DNA of 64,000 nt from Gordionus sp. m RMFG-2023 (Eukaryota; Nematomorpha; Gordioida; Chordodea; Parachordodidae): contig NC_088776.1 of assembly GCF_954871325.1 (NCBI RefSeq), positions 17,298,052 through 17,362,051 on the forward strand, read 5' to 3'. Shown piece after piece: positions 11,641 through 22,966 of this stretch (the stretch's first letter is position 1; each line of letters opens with the position of its first letter). The position numbers and the translations under genes were made by a program. Under the pieces are notes generated by a model that was not told the DNA's origin, searched no databases, and was given only the letters and a program-made list of their open reading frames with translations.

Positions 11641-12436
11641 TTACCCGAATTAGAATAAAATTTCCGTTCTTGGGTTACTGGTCATAAAATCATTTTAAAG
11701 AACAAAATTGTAATTATTTTGTCATAAATTGTAAATCGGTTTATTTAAAATGTGAAATTATGTATTTATTTCGCGTATCTATGATCAATTCGACAAATAC
11801 CATGGGCGATAAAACAGGTCAAAAGTCGATACAATTCAAAGGTGCGATTCGATAATTATAAAAGAAATGATCAATGCCAAAACTAAGATAATACTAACAA
11901 CGCCCTTCAACTTATTAAATAATTAATTTAATTTCTTACTCTAACACTATGATTTCAGCATTAATCTTAGATATATGATTCCTTATTATTCCTTGCAAAG
12001 GTTTCTTCCAACTTATGATTGTAACGACACAGGAATATGTTTAATAATTTTATTTTTTATTAATTCTATTTAAAATTACAGAGTTAATTTTTTTTTTTTT
12101 TTTTTTGTGAATTTAAAAATTTTATTTATTATTATTTTTATTTTAACTCTTAAAATTTAATATAGTTTTCTCACATCAAATATAAAATAAAATAAAATAA
12201 AACATTATTATATAAAAACGGAGGTGGGACTACAAGTTCCCAAAAAACATGCGTAATTATATTTTAAAATTGTGATTTGAAGGTTTTGTTTTAAAAAATA
12301 AAATTCTTTAGGTTCTGATATAAGGGCTCTTGTCTTATCCCCAATATTTTTTAAAACTTTAAAGTTCCGCTTGACATATGTCCAAGGGAAGAGATAACAA
12401 TCGGTGTAAAAATATAATTTGTGAATTTGGAATATT
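11641..12436. other. No gene seen
   Basis: AT-rich sequence with a T15 run near 12090 and an AAAAT array near 12182. It probably includes the 3' untranslated tail of the minus-strand LINE that ends at 12437. Confidence 0.4.
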
Positions 12437-13024
12437 TCATTGTTTTTTTTTCTCGGCTATATCGACCGGATTAGAATTTAAATTTTTTGGGAAAGAAGAT
12501 ACGCATGTGAAGTCCAAAATTAAGGATTTCTCTAAAGACCAAGGCACGGAAGTTAAGCCATCTGGTCTTAAGCCATCATCTAACGATAAATTTGTAGGCT
12601 CCAGGATGTTTGGTATTCGGGCTTTGGTAAGAGAACGGCTTATAGCTAAATTAATTGCTACATGCCTTGCATGCCTGCCTTGACTATATATACAATTTAG
12701 ACCATGTCTCCCTTTTGAGTCAACTAATATTTTACATTTGATGCATGTATGTGGTTGAACAATGTTACATCCAAGTCGATGGCCTATGGCAACTCTTAAT
12801 TGTTCATCTGATAAGAGGTTACCTAGGTTACGACTTGGTAATGCTTCCAACCATTCATAACCACTAGTACAGTCAGCATTCTGTAATAGTTGAATATACT
12901 CCAAAGGGGGATTTGATGAGATTATATTAAAAATTTTTTTAATTAAGGGTTCGAAAATAGATTGGTGTGTTAAGATCGTGGGTAAGACAGCTTCAGGTGG
13001 AGCTAAAGATATCCAGGCTGTCAA
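12437..13024 (-). pseudogene. LINE C-terminal cysteine/endonuclease-like domain
   Basis: 195 codons: LPSRNLGNLLSDEQLRVAIG, a CIKCKILVDSKGRHGLNC knuckle, GRHARH, then EPTNLSLDDGLRPDG and SLILDFTCV. The Asp residues in RPDG and LDF fit the spacing of a restriction-type nuclease core; that role is inferred. Confidence 0.65.
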
Positions 13025-13969
13025 GGCTGAGTTTAAAATGTTATCTTTAGGAGAGATGAAGATATCATGGCGTTATTCATCAAACGCGATGCCAAAAATG
13101 AGGAAAGAGATATAAGATTTAAAGGATATAAATCTAAACCACCCATTTTCGAGGGTAATTGTGAGAAACCCGAATTAAAATCTTCCAATTTAATATTTAA
13201 AATATTTTCTAATAAACTTCTAAAATATTCATGAACACGATTAATAATTTAATTATTTTAAAAAAAGGAAGAAGATCTAAAAATAAGTACAATCTTTGGT
13301 AAAAATAAATATTTTTTTAAAAGAAAAAAGCTCTGGTGTGAAGGAATTTCGTTTAAAATAGTTTCAAGTCCTGATAAGCCTTCGAAAAATTTTTCCACGA
13401 ACACCTCACAGTTGGAAAAACTGCTTAAAGGTGAACCTAGAAGATTAATTTCACTTTTTTTGATGATTTTAAACCCTTGGCTTTGAGAGTATTTGAATTT
13501 AAAAAGCATATTTCCGATTTAGCTTTATTTAGAGTAAGGCCTATGTTTAGACAATTCTTCTCTATATATTCTATCACTGCAAGAATATTTTTAGAACGCA
13601 AATGGTACCATCATCTAGATACCATATGTTTAAATCTAAATTAAAAGAGGATTTTAGACAATGAACTAGGTTATGTATACCTAAGCTAAAGATCAGAGGG
13701 CCCAAAGGGTCCTATTGTTGAATACCTTCGTCAGAAGGAATTGTATATTCCCCCAATTTGAGAGGGGTTCTACTGCCATAAGACTGTTTAATAAATCTTG
13801 CATAAACTGGGAATTTTTCATAAAATGTTCAAAAATGTTTTTCTGGATAAAGAATTAAAAGCATTTTTAAAATCAAGCTTACAGACTACGCGTCTGGAGG
13901 AGGATCTTCTATATATATGCGAAGAGAGTGAGCGGCTATTTCGCATCCCCCTTTAGTACCAAAGCCTAG

Positions 13970-14176
13970 TTAATATGTTTGGAACATTTTTGAAGCATCA
14001 GGTTTGATGCGCTCAACGATTATCTTAGCTAAAAGTCTCCTAAAAAAAGACCCTATTGCAATTGGCCGAACTCCACCATCAGGCTTAGAAAAAGCAATTA
14101 ATCTTGCGCCAAAAAGAATTTGGTGAATTTGACTAGGTAAATCATTGTTCAATATATTTTCACTAAGTATTATCAA
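13970..14176 (-). pseudogene. LINE reverse transcriptase fragment
   Basis: 68 codons containing FGARLIAFSKPDGGVRPIAI, a conserved reverse transcriptase finger block. It is cut off from the flanking frames by frameshifts. Confidence 0.7.
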
Positions 14177-14224
14177 TGAATTTACAAATGAATCTTGATA
14201 AGGATTTTTAGGGTTAATTAAACA

Positions 14225-14932
14225 TTAGAAATAAGAGGGGCGAAAACCGTCAATTCCCCCTGCAGAGTTTTTATTAAAAGATAAAACTGTTTTAATTAAT
14301 TCTTCCTTACCTATTTCGATTAAATTAGATTTTATAGGGATGGGAAGATCTTCAGGAAAAGCCTGAGGGTGCAATTTTTTTAATAAAGTAAAAGTATGTT
14401 CATCAAATGGAGCCAATTTATCATTAGATGAAGCTAATTTAAGAGCTCCACATACGTCCCCTTGGTCTATTTTTTTTGATATAATTTTACATTTATGGGC
14501 AAAATCAGATGTAGCCCTTACATCAGGAACGTAATTTTCTATTTCTAAATCATAAAAATGGTCTATTTTATATTTTATACTTTCATGCAAAATAGTTTTT
14601 TTATTTTTATCTGTAGGTTTAATTAAGACTTTAAAAGGAAAGGTTAAAAGATTCTCCCAAGCTTGAAGGGAATTTAAATTTGAATTAACTTCCATAATAA
14701 GTGTTGTTAAAAAATTAGAAATTAAAGACCTTGATTTAAGGGGTAGGTGGATTAAGGTTGGTGGATTTTCCCACTTTAAAAAATTATCATAAAAATCAGG
14801 ATAAAAATTTTGAATTACAATGGTGGTTGATTCAATTTTGTTGTACAAAATTTCATTTGAAGGGGGTTTACCAGAGTTTATACATGGTTTTGACCTGGGC
14901 CCATGTTTATAAAAACAAATAGTTTGGGTCAA
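14225..14932 (-). pseudogene. LINE ORF, N-terminal part
   Basis: 235 codons open on the minus strand (MTQTICFYKHGPRSKPC... to SAGGIDGFRPSYF). The true start is upstream at 17621; a hAT element separates them. Joining across the exact 8-bp duplication gives CNACHRNITLTQTICFYKHG in one frame, with four Cys/His residues in a zinc-finger spacing. Confidence 0.7.
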
Positions 14933-14951
14933 GGTTATATTTCTATGGCAG

Positions 14952-17587
14952 CAGTGGCGTAGTCAGAATTGATCCATGGGGAGGGGGGGGGGGTTTAAAA
15001 AATTTTTGGGGGCTTCGCCCCCAAACCCCCTTATCAAAATTTGTCAATATTTTGTGTATTATACCCAGGCCAGCATAAATATTAAAAAATATTAGAATTA
15101 AAATTTTTGCCAAATTTATAATTAATAAGCGACTGAAAGCATTATTTTGAAAATGTTATCAATGTTTAGTAAATTGTATATTAATTCAATCTATTCGATG
15201 TAAAAAAAATTTGCCTCCCCCCAAACCTTCCAATTTTATGATCAACTCATTATATCTTATTCTATGTTAAAAATAATTATTTTAATTAAATTTTTGCATA
15301 TAACAATATTTTGCAGAGATTTTATTTATTATCAACTTTATTTATTTAACTATGTATTTATTTTAATAATATATAAAAAAATAAATTTCAAAATATATAA
15401 ATTTTATACAGATTATTATATTAAAAATTGAATGTAAATAACTATATTTTTAAAAAATAAAATTGCAATAAAATATGTAATTCTTGCTAAAAAAATACAA
15501 TTTAACAATTTTATTTAGTATAAACCCTTTATTTAACTATGTGTTTATTTTATATACAAAGAATAAATTTCAAAATTAGAAATTTTATACAGATTACTAT
15601 TTTAAAAATTGATTGTAAATATCTATATTAAAAAAAAATAAAATTACAATAAAATATAAGTAATTATTGTATGCAATTTAAAAAAATATAATTTAACAGT
15701 TATATTTAATACAAATGAGTATATTATATAAATAATTCTTATTGTAGGTGCAATACTATTATTAAATATAGTATAAAAATATCATGACTAAAAATTCATT
15801 ATAATTAAGTTTTACATATAAAAATTTTATGACTAAGAAAATATTACAATTATATGATTTGAATTTATAAAGAGAGGTCTACTTTTCTCTGAGATTTGGC
15901 TAATTCATATAGAATCAAATTTTTATCTAGAATAATCTCCTTATAAATATTTAATAGAGCTAATCCATTTAAACGGGTTTCACCGGTGCTATTTCTTAAA
16001 TAGGTTTTTAACCTTTTCAAAGTTGAAAAAGACCTTTCATTAGTACAGGTACTAATCGGTAAAGTAGCTAAAATAAAAAACAATGTTTTGATATTGGGCA
16101 GGGAATCTAAAGTGCAATTACACATGGAAAGGGCCTGCAAAGCATTTTTTGGTCTTAAAGAGTACTCTATTCTGCCAAGATTTTTATACCAAAATTCGAC
16201 ATCACAAAGTAACTTATCATACGACCCTAATAAATCATCAGAATAAAACTCTGAGATGTTCTTAATATCCTCTCGCGTTTCAAGTGTAATCAACAATTCA
16301 GACTCAACCGGCAAAAGAAAATAAAAGCTTTTTAAAATAAAATTGTGACTTATAAATCTTTCCTTTAATTGAAATAAAAATGTATCAATAAGTGGAATAA
16401 AAATGTTAATTTGATAAAAATCCTCAATCGTAGATGCATCAATATTTGAGCGATTGGATTGTCTAGAAACTACTCTAGGTTTAAAAATTTCAATCCCAAA
16501 CATATTAGCGATCTCCTTTACTTTCTCATATATTTCGTGAAATTTTTCATCCACATTATCTCTGATATTTGTTAATATTTCAACAATATCCTTTGCCCTA
16601 TTCATAACCTCCCTTAAATCCAAATCAATTTTTTGTAACATTTTGCTAAAATCATATGTATAATTAAATAAAAAATAAACACATTGAATTGAAATTAAAA
16701 ATTGAGGCTTCGTAATAGCCTGTAAAAGATTTTCCGCATCTGCGGAATCTTTTTCTTTGCGTAATATGTATGATTCCAGTGCCGCAAAAATAACCTCATA
16801 TAACTCGATGAAAACCTTCACCGATTGTTGTCTTTCAATAAATCTTGTGGGACAAAATCTTTTTAATTTTTTTTTTGAATTTTTTGAATCAATTTCATCG
16901 AACGTTTGGGTAAAAATCTCCATCTTCTTGGGTGGGGTAAAGAAGTCACAAACCGACGATATTGTTTCTAAATTTTGAAAAATATATAATATTATAAATA
17001 ATACCATTACCTTCGTTATCTGAGGATACAACGAAAACCAACTCAACTGATGGCTGATTTTTACTAGCAAGAGCAACATCTATATCTATATATATTTCTA
17101 ATTCAAATTACACAACTTAAATTTTTAAATACCTTTTTCTTTTTGTTGTTGACGAAAAAACTTACGGATATCCATATTTAAAAATTATAAAAAATTAAAA
17201 TTTACAAACTATCTATATAGTTTAAAAATATATATTTAATAATTAAATTTATAAATATCTAATTTAACTATGCCAAGCCAGAAAATATTTACAAACAATA
17301 TATCTTTATTCTTTTATTGTTATTTAATATTTTAGTTCATATAATTTATATATATTTTTAAACGATGTGATCATTTAAAATAAAAACTCCTTTTTTTATA
17401 AATATATTTCATTGTGATATTCATATTCATATTGTATTATATATAATATATTATCTTATTTCTCTAAATTGAAACCGTTTTTTAAATATAATTATTCGCA
17501 ATAAAAAAATAATAATTTTTTATTTTATAAAAAAAAAAAAAAAAAAAAAAATTCCATGGGGGCCCCCCCCCCTTGTATACGCCACTG
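14952..17587 (-). mobile_element. hAT transposon, 2.6 kb, inserted in the LINE ORF
   Basis: Starts CAGTGGCGTAG and ends TATACGCCACTG. It is flanked by perfect 8-bp duplications TATGGCAG (14944-14951 and 17588-17595). The left subterminal part forms a G-run / CGCCCCC hairpin and the right end has a C run. It carries a minus-strand transposase ORF at 15865-17079. The perfect target duplication and long ORF suggest a fairly young insertion. Confidence 0.92.
15865..17079 (-). CDS. hAT transposase, ZMYM/TTF-like, C-terminal part
   Basis: 404 codons. The protein resembles the C-terminal two thirds of hAT transposases related to zinc-finger MYM-type proteins: FCPTRFIERQQSVKVFIELY (the TRW-like block), a long helical insertion, and a C-terminal dimerisation domain ATLPISTCTNERSFSTLKRL then KTYLRNSTGETRLNGLALLN. 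The N-terminal finger and the first catalytic Asp block are not in this frame and may lie in upstream exons between 17080 and 17300, or be lost. The enzyme cuts and inserts DNA at 8-bp target sites in this family. Confidence 0.75.
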   Translation of the reverse strand: MLLLLVKISHQLSWFSLYPQITKVMVLFIILYIFQNLETISSVCDFFTPPKKMEIFTQTFDEIDSKNSKKKLKRFCPTRFIERQQSVKVFIELYEVIFAALESYILRKEKDSADAENLLQAITKPQFLISIQCVYFLFNYTYDFSKMLQKIDLDLREVMNRAKDIVEILTNIRDNVDEKFHEIYEKVKEIANMFGIEIFKPRVVSRQSNRSNIDASTIEDFYQINIFIPLIDTFLFQLKERFISHNFILKSFYFLLPVESELLITLETREDIKNISEFYSDDLLGSYDKLLCDVEFWYKNLGRIEYSLRPKNALQALSMCNCTLDSLPNIKTLFFILATLPISTCTNERSFSTLKRLKTYLRNSTGETRLNGLALLNIYKEIILDKNLILYELAKSQRKVDLSL

Positions 17588-17621
17588 TATGGCAGGCATT
17601 ACAAATGTTAGACATACCCAT
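17588..17621 (-). pseudogene. Start of the LINE ORF, beyond the hAT insertion
   Basis: Encodes MGMSNICNACH on the minus strand. The frame continues at 14943 once the hAT element and one target copy are left out. Confidence 0.65.
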
Positions 17622-17979
17622 TTTAGAAGAATAAAAAAAAAAAGGAGAAGAGGGTAGGAGGTATGTATGAATGAATGACTTTTCAAAAATGTTATTTTTT
17701 AAAAAAAAAATAAAAAAAAATAAATGAAAGTTATAAAATTAAATTGAAAATTTAAATTTTGTTGTATTAAGAATAATTGAGTAATGTTTAAATAAAAATT
17801 TATATTTTAAAAAATATAATACAAACTAACTTAAAATCTATATTTTTGAAAAATATATATTAAAATTTGAGGTTTAGATGATTGTGGAATTTTGGAATGT
17901 TTAAAAATATTTTTAAAAATAAATATAATGATCAAGTGGATAAATTAACTTAAATCTATATATGATTGAGATAAGTATT

Positions 17980-18165
17980 TTCATCATTGATTGAATCAAA
18001 GACATCTTGGTGGTATGTTAGTGTTGAGCAAGCCACAATAATGTTCTTGTATTAATGATTGTTGTGCAGGAATATCATTGATTGAATCAAAGAAATCTTG
18101 GTGGTAAGTTGAGCAAGCCACAATAATGTTCTTGTATTATGATTGTTGTGCAGCAATATCTATTT
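17980..18165. repeat. Tandem duplication, about 91 bp period
   Basis: ATTGATTGAATCAAAGA(C/A)ATCTTGGTGG followed by GAGCAAGCCACAATAATGTT occurs twice, about 91 bases apart. It lies upstream of the minus-strand LINE start, so it may be part of that element's 5' region. Confidence 0.7.
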
Positions 18166-18393
18166 AAAACTATATTTGATTGAGATAAGTAATTTAGAAA
18201 TATTAAAATAATTTTTATAACAAGAAAATGATTTCAAAAATAATTAAAGAGTATAATTAAAAAATGATTGTCATTTAGTTTTTGAATATTAATATTTTTC
18301 TTTTTTACACCAATCAAAAACATCTAAAACTGTTGATTGACGTTTCATATATATAAATGTTTGTAATTATTTATAAAGCAAAGCGATGACATT

Positions 18394-18445
18394 AGTGGCG
18401 TAGGCATGGGGGGTGGGGTTCAACCCCCACCCCCTTCCTTTATGA
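18394..18445. mobile_element. Single hAT-like end
   Basis: AGTGGCGTAGGCATGGGGGG then a hairpin GGGGTTCAACCCC resembles the left end of the hAT element at 14952. No matching right end or target duplication was found, so it is a solo end at best. Confidence 0.35.
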
Positions 18446-19060
18446 AAAATGAAAAATTTAAATTTTTTAATAAATTCTTAATAAACGCTTGATTTTTATG
18501 TTTTAAATTTATTATAAATAATAATAGATATACACATTTGATTATTTTTATATTTATTTTTGTATTTAAAAAAAAAGGATAAAATTGAAATTTAATATTG
18601 ATAAAAATTATTATATAAAACGCTATTATTTAAAACGCAATATTTATAATATAATAAAATTAAAATAAAATAAAATGCGACCAATCAATTCATATTATTT
18701 CGATTACTCAATATTTGATTAATTTATTCTACTTCAATTATTCTTATTCTTATTCAAATTCGATATTCATTAAATTAATTCTATTTCGATTATTCGGCGA
18801 TTCTTATTCAATAATACATATATTCTAAAATTATAATAACAAATTATGATAATAATTAACAAAAGGATGACAAAGTTGAATCACATACTAAACCATTAAA
18901 GATTTGGAGGGAGCAAGGCAAGATAAGATTTTACAGCGAAAATAACTATCATTTGCCAAGACGAAACTATGACAGATTTTATGATCAAAATAGATGGGTA
19001 ACTCCTTGAACACGAAAGATTTACATATAAAGAGAACCTAGGCGGGGTTCCTGAAGAGGG

Positions 19061-19454
19061 TGGAATGTTGAACATGGATTAATATTTTATTATAATGGTT
19101 ATTATTTAGCGCAAATTTTTGTATCTTACATTCATTAAATTAACACCATTTTTTCATTTGAATTTGAAATAACATGTTACTGTTCAAAAAATTTTGTAGA
19201 GACCATGATATACATCACTTTCTGACTTCAGTTCACCATCAACAGTCAAACGAGAAACAATTTTTTTTATTATATAAATATATTTTAAAAATATTAAACT
19301 ACAATTTAACTCCAAAACTATAATAAATTTATCCTTTATATATACAAAAAATCTATTAAACAATTAAATGAAAAAATGGTGTTAATTAATGTAAGATACA
19401 AATGCGCTAAATAATAACCATTATAATAAAATAATAATCCATGTTCAACATGTT
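19061..19454. repeat. Foldback (inverted) repeat
   Basis: Arms of about 95 bp (19064-19160 and 19366-19454) are near-perfect inverted copies, for example GTTGAACATGGATTA against TAATCCATGTTCAAC and AGCGCAAATTTTTGTATCTT against AAGATACAAATGCGCT. A loop of about 205 bases separates them. This is MITE-like, but I could not fix the ends or a target duplication. Confidence 0.7.
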
Positions 19455-20540
19455 CCTGGGCCAGGAGTGGGTTTTTGATAAAAAGCCTTATATTCGCATA
19501 CTGTGACTGACTTAAAAATATATTGCATTTTTTTTCTTCTAATGATAATAAATTTCAGTATTGCAAACAAAGTGATTGCCTAAATACATTTAAATATGGT
19601 TTATTTTCATTTAAAGCAATAAATTAAATTTTTGGATATGAACTTGGGCCAAATTTTTAAAACTTATGATGGTCTTGGGTAATTTTTTTTATTAAATATG
19701 GAATGAGCCTGCAAATTATTTTTACTGCTTACCTGGGCTGGAGACTGATGAATAAATCAAGGCCCGTGAAGGTCTCTAATTTCAATAACTGAATTATTTC
19801 ATTTCCCATTTAACTTTATTTGAACTTAAAGGAATGAGCAAACCATAGATATGCATTAATCATTTGCAAATTTTTTTTTGATAATTGCTGGATTCAAGAA
19901 ATTGTTGGACACATTGAAATAAAGAAGGCCATTGTGAAATATATGATGCAAATATTAATCCATTTTTTTAGCATAAATAGTAAATTTACTAATGTGCCTG
20001 GGCCAGGACTGGGTTTATGATAAAAGCCTAAAAATTTTTCATTTAAATTTAGCATATTAAACTGTGACTAACTTAAAAATATATTGCATTTTTTTCTTCT
20101 AATGATAATAAATTTCAGTATTGCAAATAAAGTGATTGCCTAAATACACTTATTTATTTTCATATAAAGCAATAAATTAAATTTTTGGATATGGGCTTGG
20201 GCAAAATTTAACTTAAGATGGACTTGGGTTTGAATTTTTTTTATATTAAATATGGAATGGGCCTGCAAATTATATTTACTCCTGACCTGGACTAGAGGTT
20301 GATGAATAAATCAAGGCCCGTGAAGGTCTCTGATTTCAATAACTGAATTATTTCATTTCCTATCTACTTTATTTGAACTTAAAGGAATGGGCAAACCATA
20401 GACAAAAAAATTTCTGATAATTGCTGGATTCAAGAAATTGTTGGACACAAGGAAATAAAGAAAGCCATTGTGTAGTTATACATGGAGGAAATATTAATAC
20501 ATTTTTTAGCATAATAAATAAAAATAATGCTGGTTGTGAC
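19455..20540. repeat. Tandem dimer of a 542-bp unit
   Basis: The second copy starts at 19997 (CCTGGGCCAGGA in both). Shared landmarks are CTTCTAATGATAATAAATTT, AATCAAGGCCCGTGAAGGTC and CTGGATTCAAGAAATTGTTG. The copies differ by small deletions, as in a short satellite array. No coding frame is conserved between them. Confidence 0.85.
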
Positions 20541-21479
20541 CTTCCCTTAAATTTACATATATTTTAGGGATTTTTTAAGAATCCGTTATCAAAAATATAA
20601 GTTACTAGCTGATAGCCCGTCAAGAATGACGGGGAATAAGAATTTTCTTCTTTATTGAATGGTGAACGAATAATAAATTTTACCTTTACAGAAATTTTCT
20701 TATCTTATGAAATGTGATAATTTATTTAGATGAGGGGTTATTCTAAAATTTTTAATTATATTTTATAAAATAATTGTCCTTAAGTCATCACTATGAATCT
20801 GATGTATGGACACTCTTTTTTTTAACAAATAAGCCGGTAAGTCACACTCAGCTATTAGTTGTTTTACAGATTGACATCTAAAACAGGGGCTTATACTAGC
20901 GGATTAGACTTTTGCACTCCATTTTTGTGATTATTGGATTCCAAACAATTTATCACTTGTTTCGGTCTCTTCGGAATGATGATCATCTGGAGGTAGAATG
21001 GACCACAGCCCATGAGAGGTAACTCCTTTTTATACAAATTTATTTTTATTATTTTTATATTATCGTTAATTTATTATATTTCATCACTTAACATTTATAA
21101 GTATTTTAAAAAAATTATGAATTTTATTTTTTAAAATTAAAATTTTAACTGATACAAAATTAATTTGTAAACACACAACTTAATCTGCTATATATGTAAT
21201 TAACAAAAACATCTCTTTTTTTTTCTTTGACAATATTCACAACTAAAATCAAATATGAATTTTATTATCTTTTTCCCCACACATTTTAATAACAATTTCA
21301 TAAGTTATATATTTTTTCCTTTACAAGACATATTTTACTGAAACAGAATTAATTTGTAAAAAAACTTTAATCTACTTGTAATTAATTAACTAAAACTCTG
21401 ATTAATCTAATTTAAAATGAAAATATTCTCAAATATTTGACTTCCCCCATCTAGACTTTTATATCATTAAAATATGAAG
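20541..21479. other. No gene seen
   Basis: AT-rich. A small hairpin CCCGTCA/TGACGGG at about 20616-20633 follows CTAGCTGATAG and looks like a mobile-element end, without a partner found. Confidence 0.4.
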
Positions 21480-21900
21480 AAGAATTCAAATTAATACTCG
21501 AAAACATAGTTAACCACCAAATTAGCTGGCTACAAACGAACTTCCCAACATAATCCGATGAACTTTTATAAAACATTTCTGAAATCCTCCAATATTTTTT
21601 TTTAAAGATTTATAAAAATTAAAATAAAGAAAAAATCAAGTCTTAAAATTATCATCATAATTAGAAGAAGCTAAATAATGTATCAATATAATTCTCAGAA
21701 TTTGACAAATTTTTAGATTCTTTAACCTCCAGGTCATGTATAATAATGACATCCCTCGTTTTAGTCATAATATAAATATTTCGAAACGTAGACATTTTTT
21801 CAAAAACTTGATTTGAATTTAAAGGGTAAAATTCGCAGATATCTTCAATGTTATCCTTAACGGATTTTTCCGCCAAGACCTTAAGTATAAAAAATTAGGT
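21480..21900 (-). pseudogene. hAT transposase fragment, second copy
   Basis: The minus-strand frame (AEKSVKDNIEDICEFYPLN... RDVIIIHDLEVKESKNLSNSE) matches 9540-9740 of the hAT element at 7734-10324 over about 65 residues. Only this middle section is recognisable, so it is a broken fragment of the same family. Confidence 0.7.
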
Positions 21901-22966
21901 TTGATTTAAAAATTTCATTGATTCATCACAAATCAAGTGCAGCAACGATCACCATTACCTCTAACAATAGTTTCTTTTATTTCTTCTCTACTAACAAATA
22001 AAATCTCATTCTTAAATTAATTAAACCTTTTGATAATATCATGTTAAACGATGCCTTTAAAAGATGGTTGGCTAACACGTCCATCGGCCCAATCTATCCA
22101 CTATCTAGCTCACAAAAAGATGAGATGATGCTGCCCGTGTCATGCTTCTTCGATTATATACTTTTGAGCAATGCCAAGTAATGGTAAATCAGTTTATGAA
22201 TGGTTTCGATAAACTTTTAACATATAAGGAATTCAGATAGCCGTAGCTCTCAGGCTAGGTTTAGAATCAACCTTACAACTGTCAAAGTACTGCCTGATTT
22301 TAAAGGTGGACATCCCCTACATTTCCTCGTCAACAGATAAAAATATATAAGGCATGAAAAAACATCCAAAATTCATTATCCAAAGCCGATGTTCTTTCAC
22401 ATCTTGAACCTCGAGATACTTCAGTTATAAATAATTATCGGTCTTATGGACGCATTTTAACTTTGATTTAAGGGGAAATACGTGAACTGGGACATCACAT
22501 GCATAGACATATAGGTCCCCTCCAATAATAATTATGATTCATTAGGAATCACTGAAATAGGAAATTTCTATAAATATTAGCACTTAGCTGTAGTAAACTT
22601 GTTTTAAATTCATATTATCTTACATTTCTAATATTTTTTGCAAGATTAAATAAATATTTTGAATATTATTCATCAAAAAAATAATAATTAAGTTTCATAT
22701 AATCTTAGGCAAGCTTTTGAGTAAATTAGTCAATACAAATGATTTTTATAAAAATTCTGTGAGAACAATATAAATAATTCAATATAAATTAGCGAATAGC
22801 AAGTACCCTGAAGTGCCATAACAATATTTTTGCGTATATCTCAGTGATTTTACTACATTTAAATTTCCCATCATTACATTTAGCGATCCGTGTATTTGAT
22901 ATAATAACTATTTTTAACTGACAGTAAAAAAAAGTCAAAAATCAATAAAATAGAAATTCCTTTTTT
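21901..22966. other. No gene assigned
   Basis: Between 22040 and 22420 the sequence is less AT-rich than its surroundings and has short open stretches in several frames on the plus strand, as in a decayed mobile element. I could not name it. The part next to 22966 should contain the MED12 3' untranslated region; an AATAAA lies near 22944 (minus-strand reading not confirmed). Confidence 0.35.

Larger units (their letters stand above)
12437..14943 (-). mobile_element. Non-LTR retrotransposon (YLDD reverse transcriptase, endonuclease-like C-terminus)
   Basis: Read on the minus strand, the ORF starts at 17621 (MGMSNICNACHRN, a CxxC finger), is split by a hAT insertion (14952-17587), resumes at 14943 and runs to 12437. 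Visible blocks are NSAGGIDGFRP (end of the 14932-14225 frame), LIAFSKPDGGVRPIAIGSFF (14176-13970), GIQQ-DPLGPLIFSL and NIWYLDDGTI near 13730-13600 (reverse transcriptase palm), LPSKMGGLDLYPLN near 13150, and a C-terminal block with C-x2-C...H-x3-C, GRHARHVAINLAISRSL and DGLRPDG...SLILDFTCVSSF. The last block has the look of a PD-(D/E)xK nuclease. Several frameshifts and stops (for example after QQ in the palm block and near 14200) make it inactive. I do not assign a clade. Confidence 0.7.

Noticed and set aside
16757-16978. 73-codon plus-strand open frame
   Set aside because: Antisense shadow of the hAT transposase at 15865-17079.
18394-18445. Full hAT element starting here
   Set aside because: One end-like sequence only; no partner end or 8-bp duplication found downstream.
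20600-20640. Helitron-like or other element end at CTAGCTGATAGCCCGTC with a small hairpin
   Set aside because: No second terminus, coding region or family match; a hairpin alone is too weak.
22040-22440. Possible retrotransposon coding relic (plus strand)
   Set aside because: Short open pieces in several frames but no motif I could assign with confidence.
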